A DNA stretch of 9,036 bases from CAVBBU01 sp963593765 (GTDB taxonomy: Bacteria > Bacillota > Clostridia > Lachnospirales > Lachnospiraceae): contig CAVBBU010000083.1 of NCBI GenBank assembly GCA_963593765.1, positions 1 through 9,036 of the forward strand, given 5' to 3'. The position numbers and the translations under genes were made by a program. Below the pieces are notes generated by a model. That model did no database searches and was not told where the DNA came from. It was given only the letters and a program-made list of their open reading frames with translations. Positions 1 through 6,655 of the stretch are shown here, one piece after another. Every line of letters starts with the position of its first letter. Within the stretch, counting starts at the first letter, position 1.

Positions 1-1833
1 ATTATAGATTCAGTAAAAAAGCAGTTTGAGGTAGTTAAAGCTCAGCTTAACAGGGATGATGTAGATATTATCTATATATGTACCGACTCTGGTAGAGAGG
101 GAGAGTATATATACAGATTAGTAGATAGCATGGCAGGAGTTAGTGGTAAGCAAAGAAAAAGGGTTTGGATAGATTCTCAAACAGAGGATGAGATAAAAAG
201 AGGAATTGCCGAGGCTAAGGATTGGAGCGAATATGATAATATATCAAATTCTGCTTATCTTAGAGCTAAGGAAGACTACCTGATGGGAATTAATTTTTCA
301 AGGCTTCTTACACTAAAATATGGCAATACCATCTCCGCATTTCTAAATACAAGGCATACAGTTATAAGCGTAGGAAGAGTTATGACCTGCGTTCTAGGTA
401 TGGTAGTTAGAAGAGAAAGAGAGATAAGAGCATTTGATAAGACACCATTTTACAGAGTTATAGCCCAGCTTGAAAAGGATGATTTTAAATTCGAGGCAGA
501 GTGGAGAGCGACTGAGGGCTCGGAATATTTTGAATCTCCAAAGCTGTATAAGGAAAACGGCTTTAAGAATAAAGAGGATGCGAAGGCTCTTATTGCAAAG
601 CTAAAGTCACTGAATGAGGCTACGGTTATAAAGGTAGATAAAAAGAAGGAAACTAAAAATCCGCCATTATTATATAACCTTGCAGAGCTTCAGGCAGATT
701 GCTCTAAAAGATTTAAGATAAGCCCTGATGAAACGCTGGCGGCTGTTCAAAGACTATATGAAAGAAAGCTGGTTACATATCCAAGAACTGATGCAAGAGT
801 TCTATCTAGCGCCGTTGCAAAGGAGATAGATAAGAATATAAAAGGGCTTATAAGCCTAAAGGATATAGGAGAGTATGCAAAGGAGGTTCTTGATAAGGGG
901 CTATATAAGAAAATAGTTAAATCAAGATATGTTAATGACTCTGCTATAACAGATCACTATGCTATTATTCCGACAGGTCAGGGGCTAGCGGCTCTTAGAG
1001 CAGTAAATGAGCTTGATGCAAAAATATATGAGCTTATATGCAGAAGATTTTTAGCTATATATTATCCTGCTGCGATATATGAAAAATTTACTATCGAAAG
1101 CCTTGCTGACAAGGAGCATTTATTTACAAGCTTTAAGATATGTAAGCAGCCTGGATATAGAGATATAATATATCCAAGGGAAGCATTGGCAAAATCAGAA
1201 AAGCAGGCTAGTGATGCTGACACCTTGGGCAATGAAGACGAGACAGAGGGGCAGGCAGATAATCCTGAGTTTATAGCAATGATTTCTAAGCTAAAAAAGG
1301 ATGACAAGCTTTCTCTTGTAGATTTAAGCATTAAAGAGGGAGAGACTACTCCGCCGAAGAGATATTCATCTGGCTCTATGATACTTGCTATGGAAAATGC
1401 AGGACAGCTAATAGAGGATGAGGAGCTTAGAAGTCAGATCAAGAGCTGCGGAATAGGAACATCGGCAACAAGAGCGGAGATACTAAAAAAGCTAGTTAAT
1501 ATAAAATATCTTGAACTAAATAAAAAAACGCAGATTATAACACCGACACTTTTTGGAGAGCTGGTATATGAGGTTGTTGCTTCTTCTATAAAGCAGCTGC
1601 TTAATCCGGAGCTTACGGCAAGCTGGGAAAAGGGACTTAACTATGTGGCACAGGGAAGCATAAGCCCGGATGACTATATGGTTAAGCTTGATGATTTTAT
1701 ACGAAGAAGAACGAATAATGTTTTAAGGCTTAATAACCAATATATGCTTAGAGAGGCATATAATAAAACGATTATCTATTATAAAAAAAGTTCAAATAAA
1801 AATGCTAAGAAGGCAGCAAGCACTAAGGCGTAA
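1..1833 (+). CDS. topB: DNA topoisomerase III (type IA), 5' end outside the window
   Basis: The reading frame is open from base 1 without a start, so the N-terminus lies outside the window; comparison with E. coli TopB suggests about 75 residues are missing. Counting from base 1, the end of the Toprim domain is at residues 28-36 (TDSGREGEY). SVGRVMTC precedes the central domain, the catalytic Tyr is Y260 in VTYPRTDAR, and AITDHYAIIPTG and GIGTSATRA (from residue 484) are type IA signatures. The family cleaves single strands through a 5'-phosphotyrosine link and relaxes or decatenates DNA in the cytoplasm. The order and spacing of motifs match TopB rather than TopA, and no C-terminal Cys zinc fingers are present; the tail is Lys-rich. 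The second Asp of the usual Toprim DxD is Gly here (D29-S30-G31). It is followed closely by the beta-helix gene, probably in one transcript. The internal ATG at 130 is not the start, because conserved Toprim sequence lies before it. Confidence 0.93.
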   Translation: MIDSVKKQFEVVKAQLNRDDVDIIYICTDSGREGEYIYRLVDSMAGVSGKQRKRVWIDSQTEDEIKRGIAEAKDWSEYDNISNSAYLRAKEDYLMGINFSRLLTLKYGNTISAFLNTRHTVISVGRVMTCVLGMVVRREREIRAFDKTPFYRVIAQLEKDDFKFEAEWRATEGSEYFESPKLYKENGFKNKEDAKALIAKLKSLNEATVIKVDKKKETKNPPLLYNLAELQADCSKRFKISPDETLAAVQRLYERKLVTYPRTDARVLSSAVAKEIDKNIKGLISLKDIGEYAKEVLDKGLYKKIVKSRYVNDSAITDHYAIIPTGQGLAALRAVNELDAKIYELICRRFLAIYYPAAIYEKFTIESLADKEHLFTSFKICKQPGYRDIIYPREALAKSEKQASDADTLGNEDETEGQADNPEFIAMISKLKKDDKLSLVDLSIKEGETTPPKRYSSGSMILAMENAGQLIEDEELRSQIKSCGIGTSATRAEILKKLVNIKYLELNKKTQIITPTLFGELVYEVVASSIKQLLNPELTASWEKGLNYVAQGSISPDDYMVKLDDFIRRRTNNVLRLNNQYMLREAYNKTIIYYKKSSNKNAKKAASTKA

Positions 1834-1845
1834 GGAGATTGGATA

Positions 1846-2517
1846 ATGAACAAATCAGAAATAACAATAGCTAAGCTATATGATTTATCGCATACTATAG
1901 CAGCACCTCTTTTTAAAGAGCATACCTATCCGTGGGAGCTGCTTAGCTTAATCGGAGAATATATTAAAAAGCTTGGAAGTACGCTTCCTGATGCTGAATA
2001 TGATCATGCAGATGAATATGTATGGATACATAGGTCGGTAACAATTCCTAAAACTGCAAGTATAACTGGACCGCTGATTATATGTGAGGGTGCAGAGGTT
2101 AGGCAGTGTGCATTCTTTAGGGGCAATGTAATTGTTGGTAAAAATGCTGTTGCCGGCAATTCATGTGAATTTAAAAATTCTATACTTTTTGATAATGTAC
2201 AAACACCGCATTATAACTATATAGGGGATTCCATATTAGGATATAAAAGCCATATGGGAGCTTCATCTCTTACAAGTAATGTCAAGTCAGATAAGAAACT
2301 GGTTGTTATTCATGCAGGCGATGGAGAGATAGAAACCGGGATAAAAAAGGTTGGGGCAATGCTTGGCGATGGCGTAGAGGTTGGATGCGGCTCTATACTT
2401 AATCCCGGCACCATAATAGGTAGGAATACGAATATTTATCCGCTCTCAAGCGTGCGTGGTTGTGTGCCAAGTGATTCGATATTCAAGGCGCAGAGGGATA
2501 TAGTACGGAAGGCGTAG
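1846..2517 (+). CDS. Left-handed beta-helix (hexapeptide repeat) protein, GlmU C-terminal-like
   Basis: A 223-residue protein starting at ATG 1846 with a good Shine-Dalgarno (AAGGAGA, 1832-1838) 7 nt upstream, overlapping the topB stop. An N-terminal helical part (about 1-55) is followed by imperfect hexapeptide repeats [LIV]-G-x4 through about residues 60-210, for example IVGKNAVAGN, MLGDGVEVGCGS and TIIGRNTNIYP. The stretch HMGASSLTSNVKSD resembles the acceptor/CoA-side loop of GlmU-like acetyltransferases and sugar-phosphate nucleotidylyltransferases. The nucleotidyltransferase (Rossmann, GxGTR) domain is absent, so although relatives are often named UDP-GlcNAc pyrophosphorylase, only an acyltransferase-like fold can be supported. 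The substrate is unknown. It lies 12 bp behind topB and is probably co-transcribed; no functional link between the two is evident. Confidence 0.82.
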   Translation: MNKSEITIAKLYDLSHTIAAPLFKEHTYPWELLSLIGEYIKKLGSTLPDAEYDHADEYVWIHRSVTIPKTASITGPLIICEGAEVRQCAFFRGNVIVGKNAVAGNSCEFKNSILFDNVQTPHYNYIGDSILGYKSHMGASSLTSNVKSDKKLVVIHAGDGEIETGIKKVGAMLGDGVEVGCGSILNPGTIIGRNTNIYPLSSVRGCVPSDSIFKAQRDIVRKA

Positions 2518-2519
2518 CA

Positions 2520-2551
2520 AAATTCATCTTTGCACATATATGCATGAATTT
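2520..2551 (+). terminator. Weak AT-rich hairpin after the topB operon, possible terminator
   Basis: AAATTCA (2520-2526) can pair with TGAATTT (2545-2551), and TGCA (2531-2534) with TGCA (2541-2544), leaving a 4-nt bulge on the 5' side and a 6-nt loop. It directly follows the stop codon at 2517. The stem is AT-rich and there is no clean U-tract, so termination here would be weak at best. A second small inverted repeat, TTGTA/TACAA, sits at 2553-2568. Confidence 0.25.
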
Positions 2552-2623
2552 ATTGTAAATATATACAAAGTAAATCTGATGAACTTATGCAACCTTCACA
2601 AAACATCAAGTATAAAACAGGAC

Positions 2624-2655
2624 TTGGTATTTTAGCATAATTATGCTAAAATACC
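2624..2655 (+). promoter_or_regulatory. Toxin-antitoxin promoter with embedded 30-bp palindromic operator
   Basis: A perfect uninterrupted palindrome covers 2626-2655 (half-site GGTATTTTAGCATAA, axis between 2640 and 2641). It overlaps a plausible sigma-A promoter: -35 TTGGTA (2624-2629), 17-bp spacer, extended -10 TGC-TAAAAT (2644-2652). Phd/YefM antitoxins normally bind palindromes in their own promoter, alone or with the toxin, to autoregulate the operon. The position fits that role exactly. Transcription would start at about 2659, right at the Shine-Dalgarno (AAGGAGG, 2659-2665), giving an unusually short leader. Confidence 0.72.
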
Positions 2656-2673
2656 GACAAGGAGGATAATTAT

Positions 2674-2952
2674 ATGAATATGATAAGACCTGTTTCTGCT
2701 TTACGAAATAATTTTGCTGATATATCAAAAACGGTGCATGAAACTGCAAAGCCTGTATTCCTTACAAAGAATGGTTACGGAGATATGGTTGTTTTAAGCA
2801 TGGAAGCGTATGAGAAGCTACAGCTTGAAAGTGAAATATTTTTTAAGCTGCAGGAAGCGGAACGAGAGGCAGAAATGACAGACAAAAGATATTCATCCAA
2901 AGAGGTACTTAAGGCGATGGAAGAATCCATAGGAGGAGAACAGAGTGTATAA
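2674..2952 (+). CDS. Phd/YefM family antitoxin
   Basis: A 92-residue protein starting at ATG 2674, 8 nt after a strong AAGGAGG. The N-terminal half (about 1-55) matches the Phd/YefM fold: RPVSALRNNFADISK, then a beta-strand PVFLTKNGYGDMVVLSMEAYEKL. In this family that half dimerises and binds the operator. The C-terminal part (about 55-92), rich in Glu and Lys, would be the flexible segment that wraps and neutralises the toxin and is degraded by proteases. The gene overlaps the toxin start by 8 bp, the usual antitoxin-first arrangement with translational coupling. The 30-bp palindrome immediately upstream is the likely autoregulatory operator. Confidence 0.92.
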   Translation: MNMIRPVSALRNNFADISKTVHETAKPVFLTKNGYGDMVVLSMEAYEKLQLESEIFFKLQEAEREAEMTDKRYSSKEVLKAMEESIGGEQSV

Positions 2953-3256
2953 TTTGGAATATCTGCCTGTTGCTAGAAATGACATGATAGATATTGTTCG
3001 GTATATAAGCAACGAGCTTAATAATCCGATTGCTGCAAAACGTCTGGCTATAGAGCTTATTGATGCAGGAGAAGGTATACTTAAGTTTCCATATGCAAAC
3101 CCTGCATATATACCGATTCGACCGTTAAAGCATGAATATCGAAAGCTGCTTGTACGAAATTATATGATGTTTTATAGGGTAGATGAAGAAAAAAAGATGG
3201 TAACAGTTGCTCGTGTGATTTATGCAAAAAGAGATTACGAGAAGCTGTTAAAGTAA
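2945..3256 (+). CDS. RelE/ParE family toxin
   Basis: A 103-residue protein starting at ATG 2945 inside the last codons of the antitoxin, with GGAGGAG just upstream (about 2932-2938). It has the RelE/ParE pattern: an N-terminal strand YNLEYLPVARNDMIDIVRYIS, a helical hairpin with AAKRLAIELIDA, the central PIRPLKHEYRKLLVRNYMMFYRV core, and the C-terminal strand VTVARVIYAKRDYEKLL. The two N-terminal helices with A-x-x-D-x-x-x-I-x-x-Y-I and the closing VIYAKRDY are typical of ParE-like members. ParE proteins poison gyrase and RelE proteins cleave ribosome-bound mRNA; the sequence alone does not decide which applies. The operon ends at the terminator beginning at 3287. Confidence 0.9.
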   Translation: MYNLEYLPVARNDMIDIVRYISNELNNPIAAKRLAIELIDAGEGILKFPYANPAYIPIRPLKHEYRKLLVRNYMMFYRVDEEKKMVTVARVIYAKRDYEKLLK

Positions 3257-3286
3257 TAGACTACATAGAGAGCTTACAGATTAAAC

Positions 3287-3318
3287 AAAAATCCAGTGGA
3301 ATAAACCGCTGGATTTTT
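3287..3318. terminator. Bidirectional intrinsic terminator between convergent operons
   Basis: AAAAATCCAGTGG (3287-3299), loop AATAAA, CCGCTGGATTTTT (3306-3318) form a 13-bp stem with one G-U pair. A T-run ends the stem on the plus strand, and the A-run at its start gives a T-run on the minus strand, so it can stop both the toxin-antitoxin transcript and the convergent ABC importer transcript, whose last gene ends at 3359. Confidence 0.9.
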
Positions 3319-3358
3319 GCTATTAAAGTCTAAATATTAAATATAACGTATTGCTTGC

Positions 3359-4231
3359 TTACTTACTTTCCCCACCTTCAACGACAAGCGTCTCCTCAAA
3401 ATCTGCACCATAGGTATCTAGAAGAGTAGCCTCATAATCAGCATGGAAGAACTGCTCTTTGCCAAGTGACTGTATCTCTTCATTAATCCAATTAAGAAGA
3501 GTTTCATTTCCCTTAGTTACTGCAGGAGCTATAGTATCCTTGCTTCCAAGCTCTGCTATACCAACTGTATAGCCCTCATTTTGATTAGCAAAGGCTATAA
3601 CCTCTGTATTATCATTTGCCCATGCTACGCCATTGCCATTTTCTAGGGCATTCTTTGCATTTGCATAGGTATCATACTTTTGAAGCTTTATATCAGGATA
3701 TTCGCTTGTTAGATATGTCTCTGCTGTAGTACCAGATATAACTATCATAGCATCGTCAGTATTCCAATTATCAAGACCTTCTATTACATTAGAGCTAGGT
3801 GAGATAACGCCAAGTGATACATTCATATATGGAAGAGCAAAGTCAACCTCCTCAGCACGCTCCGGTGTTACAGTAAAGTTAGCAAGTATGATATCAACCT
3901 TTCCAGTTTGAAGATATTCTATACGATTTGCTGCCTCTGTAGATACGAAATTAACCTCTACGCCCATATCCTCTGCAAGACGCTTTGCAAAATAAACATC
4001 ATATCCCTGATATTCACCATTTTCATCTACATATCCAAATGGATTCTTATCAGAAAATACACCTATATTTATTGTGCCGCTTTCCTTGATCTCATCAAGC
4101 GTTCTAAAGCCGTTTGAACTAGAGCCATCGCTCACTGCTTTAGTGTCAGCTGCGCTGCCATTAGATCCGCATGCCGATAATAGAAAAACTGCTGCAACCG
4201 ATAATGCAAAAACTCTAAATATTCTTTTCAT
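3359..4231 (-). CDS. Amino acid ABC transporter substrate-binding lipoprotein, CjaA-like, probably cysteine
   Basis: A 290-residue family 3 solute-binding protein. The N-terminus has Lys/Arg, a hydrophobic stretch and a lipobox LSAC with Cys21 as the predicted diacylglyceryl site, so it should be anchored on the outside of the membrane. After a low-complexity Ser/Gly linker the mature domain begins RTLDEIKESGTINIGVFSDK. The stretches NPFGYVDENGEYQGYD, AANRIEYLQTGKVDIILANF and QRAE-like TPERAEEVDF closely resemble, from memory, the cysteine-binding CjaA of Campylobacter; the tail ELGSKDTIAPAVTKGN and GKEQFFHADYEATL also match. Shine-Dalgarno AAAGGAG (4240-4246) lies 8 nt before ATG. It is the last gene of the importer operon, 60 bp after the ATPase. 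The cysteine assignment gains support from the poly-Cys leader peptide that opens this transcript. Cystine or another small polar amino acid remains possible. Confidence 0.93.
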   Translation of the reverse strand: MKRIFRVFALSVAAVFLLSACGSNGSAADTKAVSDGSSSNGFRTLDEIKESGTINIGVFSDKNPFGYVDENGEYQGYDVYFAKRLAEDMGVEVNFVSTEAANRIEYLQTGKVDIILANFTVTPERAEEVDFALPYMNVSLGVISPSSNVIEGLDNWNTDDAMIVISGTTAETYLTSEYPDIKLQKYDTYANAKNALENGNGVAWANDNTEVIAFANQNEGYTVGIAELGSKDTIAPAVTKGNETLLNWINEEIQSLGKEQFFHADYEATLLDTYGADFEETLVVEGGESK

Positions 4232-4291
4232 AATTTTTTCTCCTTTTTTTGTTTTATATATAAGACATATTTAAAATGCCCTACAATCAAA

Positions 4292-5047
4292 TTATTTGTG
4301 CTTTACATCTTCAAATTCGAACATATTTAAAAACTTCTTTGCTCTGTCTGTTTTAGGATTATCAAAAAATTCGCTAGGAGAGCCTTCTTCAACTATCGCT
4401 CCTTCATCTATAAATATAATTCTATCTGCTATAACCCTCGCAAATTGCATCTCATGTGTGACTATAAGCATGGTCTTTCCTTCATTTGCAAGGCCGATGA
4501 TAACATCTAAAACCTCTCTAACCATTTCAGGATCAAGGGCAGCAGTAACTTCATCAAAAAGAAGTATCTCAGGATGCATACAAAGTGCTCTTACTATCGC
4601 AACCCTTTGCTTTTGCCCGCCTGATAGCTCTCTAGGATAGCTCTTTGCCTTATCCTTAAGCCCAACACGCTCAAGCAGTTTTAATGCCTCTGCTTCGGCA
4701 TCAGCTCTATCTCTTTTTTGTACCTTTCTTGGAGCAAGGGTAATATTGTCCAAAACATTAAGGTGAGGGAAAAGGTCATAGCTTTGGAAAACCATACCTA
4801 TTTTTTGCCTAAGGGCTGTTAGATTTTTTGAATTAATATCTATAAGCTCATCTCGAAGCTTTATTTCCCCAGCCTGTATAGGCTCTAGTGCGTTAATACA
4901 TCGAAGGAGAGTACTTTTTCCGCAGCCACTAGGACCTATAAGAACTATAACCTCGCCACTTGCTACAGATAGTGAAATATCCTTTAGTATAGTGCTTCCC
5001 TCATATTCCTTTTTAAGATGACTAATAGTAAGTATATTATCTGCCAT
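4292..5047 (-). CDS. Polar amino acid ABC transporter ATP-binding protein
   Basis: A 251-residue ABC ATPase of the GlnQ/HisP class, energising the importer at the inner face of the membrane. Numbered from the chosen Met: Walker A GPSGCGKST (38-46), Q-loop Q88 in MVFQSYDLFPH, signature LSGGQ (141-145), Walker B ILLFDE (161-166), D-loop AALDPE and H-loop His198 in VTHEM. All catalytic elements are intact and the length is normal. An ATG at 5062 in the same frame would add five residues, but it has AGGA only 1 nt away and would overlap the permease stop. The ATG at 5047 has GGAG 9 nt upstream and aligns better with family starts, so it is preferred. It follows the second permease by 5 bp and precedes the receptor gene. 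Confidence 0.95.
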   Translation of the reverse strand: MADNILTISHLKKEYEGSTILKDISLSVASGEVIVLIGPSGCGKSTLLRCINALEPIQAGEIKLRDELIDINSKNLTALRQKIGMVFQSYDLFPHLNVLDNITLAPRKVQKRDRADAEAEALKLLERVGLKDKAKSYPRELSGGQKQRVAIVRALCMHPEILLFDEVTAALDPEMVREVLDVIIGLANEGKTMLIVTHEMQFARVIADRIIFIDEGAIVEEGSPSEFFDNPKTDRAKKFLNMFEFEDVKHK

Positions 5048-5052
5048 GTGCT

Positions 5053-5727
5053 TTAGCTCCATTTCCTTTCAAGATATCTAGCAAGCAGGCTGATAGGCCA
5101 GCAGGCTAGAAAATACATTATAAATACAGTTAGATATATGCCAAAGGCTGCATTAGGACTGCTCATACGATTAGCCTCTATTATCTGCTGTGCAACCTTT
5201 AGTACCTCTACAACTCCTATCATAAGTATAAGTGTAGTTGTTTTAATCATTCGAGTGATAAGATTGATTGATGTTGGTATAAGCCTTCTTATCGTTTGCG
5301 GAATAATTACATATATATAGGTTTGAACAGGCGAGAGTGCAAGTGCAGCGCTGCTTTCGTATTGATGCTTTGGTATAGATATAATTGCACCTCGAACCAA
5401 ATCGCTCATCTCAGCTGTTCCCCAAAGTGAGAAAACTATAATCGATGCAGCCTCTCCTGATATATCAATTCCAAAGGCTCTAGTTGAGCCAAAAAAAACT
5501 AAAAATAGTAAAACCATCTGCGGCATTATGCGGATAAATTCAAGATATACTCTAAGCACTGCCTTTAATGCCTTTGCCTTAGAGGTCATAAGTATTCCAA
5601 GAACTATTCCAAGCGGTATGCTTATACCTACAGCGATAAGGCTTATTTTAAGTGCAACCCAAAGTCCGCCAAGTAATCTAATAAAATTTTTTCCTTTAAA
5701 TAATACATCAAGCCCCAAATCCAGCAT
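5053..5727 (-). CDS. Polar amino acid ABC transporter permease (second)
   Basis: A 224-residue membrane protein of the HisM/GlnP permease family. Hydrophobic segments lie at about 22-48, 57-80, 90-105, 150-175 and 190-215, consistent with five helices. The cytoplasmic EAA loop that docks on the ATPase is at about 124-144 (ESSAALALSPVQTYIYVIIPQ), and RIMPQMVLLF (66-75) corresponds to the usual R-x-x-P-x-x-x-x-L motif. The start at 5727 has a strong Shine-Dalgarno (AAAGGAGG, 7 nt upstream). It overlaps the first permease gene by 20 bp, indicating translational coupling. Together the two permeases should form the heterodimeric channel of the importer. Confidence 0.94.
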   Translation of the reverse strand: MLDLGLDVLFKGKNFIRLLGGLWVALKISLIAVGISIPLGIVLGILMTSKAKALKAVLRVYLEFIRIMPQMVLLFLVFFGSTRAFGIDISGEAASIIVFSLWGTAEMSDLVRGAIISIPKHQYESSAALALSPVQTYIYVIIPQTIRRLIPTSINLITRMIKTTTLILMIGVVEVLKVAQQIIEANRMSSPNAAFGIYLTVFIMYFLACWPISLLARYLERKWS

Positions 5728-6376
5728 GTCTTAGCCTCCTTTCTATAAGACTTCCGGCTATAGACACAGGAAGGAGTATAATCATATAAAATATAACTAG
5801 TAAAAATAAGCTTTCGGTAGTTTTATAATAAAGACCTATAAGATCCTTAGCTGTAAACATCAAATCCATAAGACTGACTGCACTAAATACGCTAGTTTCC
5901 TTTAATAGAAATATTACATTAGCGGTAAATGCAGGAAAGCTAATAGACATAGCCTGCGGAAGTATAACATATAGCATGGTTTGCAGCTTATTCATGCCAA
6001 GGCTGTATGCACTTTCCGTTTGGATTTTATCTATTGCCTCTAGTCCACTTCGAAATGCCTCCTCCATATAGCTGCCACCAAGGAATGCAAGCCCTGCAAT
6101 TCCGCAGGCCTCCGGATTAGTTTTAATTCCTATCTTAGGCAAACCATAGTATATAAAAAATAGCTGTATAAGAAGAGGAGTATTACGGCTTATTTCTATA
6201 TAAATAGAAACAAGTGTTTTAAAAATAGGAATCTTATAATACAAAATCATGGCACAGATTAGTCCTATTGCTATGCTTATAAGTATTCCTATAAGTCCCA
6301 GCTTTATAGTTAAAAGTGCTGCCTCCTCAAATAGTGGAAGATATTTAATAATAAAATTAAAATCCAGTGTCTCCAC
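5708..6376 (-). CDS. Polar amino acid ABC transporter permease (first), GTG start
   Basis: A 222-residue HisM/GlnP family permease and the first structural gene of the importer operon. Hydrophobic helices lie at about 20-46, 52-80, 90-105, 142-165 and 190-212. RNTPLLIQLFF (64-74) and the EAA loop ESAYSLGMNKLQTMLYVILPQ (121-141) are the family landmarks. The only workable start is GTG at 6376: an in-frame TGA lies three codons upstream, and the next Met is residue 43, inside a helix. The ribosome site is poor (AAAGG about 2 nt from the GTG), so translation may be inefficient. The gene lies about 95 nt beyond the intrinsic terminator at 6472-6500, so its expression depends on readthrough of that terminator. 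Confidence 0.92.
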   Translation of the reverse strand: METLDFNFIIKYLPLFEEAALLTIKLGLIGILISIAIGLICAMILYYKIPIFKTLVSIYIEISRNTPLLIQLFFIYYGLPKIGIKTNPEACGIAGLAFLGGSYMEEAFRSGLEAIDKIQTESAYSLGMNKLQTMLYVILPQAMSISFPAFTANVIFLLKETSVFSAVSLMDLMFTAKDLIGLYYKTTESLFLLVIFYMIILLPVSIAGSLIERRLRHAGFGA

Positions 6377-6471
6377 CGCCTTTCATTTAATATAAATCTT
6401 AATGCCTGTTTATTTGTAGGCACTACATTCTAAAAAAGTTCAAATCGCTTTATGCTGCTTTTAAAGCAAAG

Positions 6472-6500
6472 AAAAACCGGAAGCCCTTTTAGCTCCCGGT
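6472..6500 (-). terminator. Intrinsic attenuator terminator ahead of the importer genes
   Basis: Read on the minus strand, ACCGGGAGC (6500-6492), a short loop, then GCTTCCGGT (6484-6476) form a 9-bp GC-rich stem with one G-U pair, followed by TTTTTC. There is no T-run on the other side, so it works only in the minus direction. It lies between the operon promoter and the first permease gene, with no full-length gene ahead of it, so it must be a leader attenuator and not an end-of-operon terminator. Its 5' arm contains CCGGGA (6494-6499), the complement of TCCCGG (6567-6572) inside the leader ORF. Confidence 0.88.
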
Positions 6501-6649
6501 AGTTATATTCATATGTTTAGGTACGCATCATACTGCCTTGCATACAAACGCACCTGAGTATATGACCCGGGATCTAAGCGTCATGCAACAACAGCAAGTA
6601 TTGTAAGATGTGCTAGTACCTTTCATAAGTAACCTCTCAAATAAACATT
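6501..6649 (-). promoter_or_regulatory. Structured 5' leader RNA with antiterminator elements
   Basis: This is the transcript between the predicted start (about 6649) and the attenuator. ATGTTTA (6648-6642) can pair with TAAACAT (6519-6513), enclosing the leader ORF and its ribosome site. AGGTAC (leader codons 2-4) can pair with GTACCT just inside that helix. The key alternative is TCCCGG (6572-6567) with CCGGGA (6499-6494), optionally extended by ATAT (6563-6560) with ATAT (6508-6505), which would break the terminator. A local hairpin ATGAC (6584-6580)/GTCAT (6566-6562) instead holds CCCGG in its loop. I recognised no SAM, lysine, T-box, TPP, FMN, purine or other known riboswitch signature. 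Confidence 0.6.
6528..6626 (-). CDS. Poly-cysteine leader peptide (32 aa) for transcription attenuation
   Basis: A 32-codon ORF, beginning MKGTSTSYNTCCCC and ending CKAV, lies wholly within the leader between the operon promoter and the intrinsic terminator. Codons 11-14 (TGC TGT TGT TGC, 6596-6585) are four consecutive Cys, with a fifth Cys at codon 29. Its ATG at 6626 has GAGAGG (6638-6633) with ideal 6-nt spacing, and the predicted transcript start is about 23 nt upstream. Tandem codons for the regulated amino acid are the hallmark of trp/his/leu-type leader peptides; poly-Cys upstream ORFs are known as cysteine attenuators in mycobacteria. Inference: scarce Cys-tRNA stalls the ribosome on codons 11-14 and masks the adjacent ATGAC. 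That leaves TCCCGG (codons 19-20) free to pair with the terminator's 5' arm, so the importer is transcribed. The peptide probably has no function of its own. Confidence 0.82.
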   Translation of the reverse strand: MKGTSTSYNTCCCCMTLRSRVIYSGAFVCKAV

Positions 6650-6655
6650 TTCCAC

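Noticed and set aside
2626..2655. Palindrome as an intrinsic terminator for the topB operon
   Set aside because: The stem is AT-rich, has no loop and no following T-run, and it overlaps a good promoter, so an operator is more likely.
3908..4640. Plus-strand open frames opposite the receptor and ATPase genes
   Set aside because: They lie antisense to strongly conserved ABC transporter genes and show no independent protein character.
5048..5062. Upstream ATG at 5062 as the start of the ATPase
   Set aside because: AGGA lies only 1 nt from it and it overlaps the permease stop; the ATG at 5047 has GGAG with 9-nt spacing. Both give an intact protein.
6438..6446. GTTCAAATC resembling a tRNA T-loop
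   Set aside because: No acceptor stem, anticodon arm or D-arm can be formed around it on either strand.
6501..6649. A known riboswitch or T-box upstream of the importer
   Set aside because: The conserved cores of SAM, lysine, TPP, FMN, glycine, purine and c-di-GMP riboswitches and the T-box TGGNACCGCG were looked for and not seen; the poly-Cys ORF explains the leader better.
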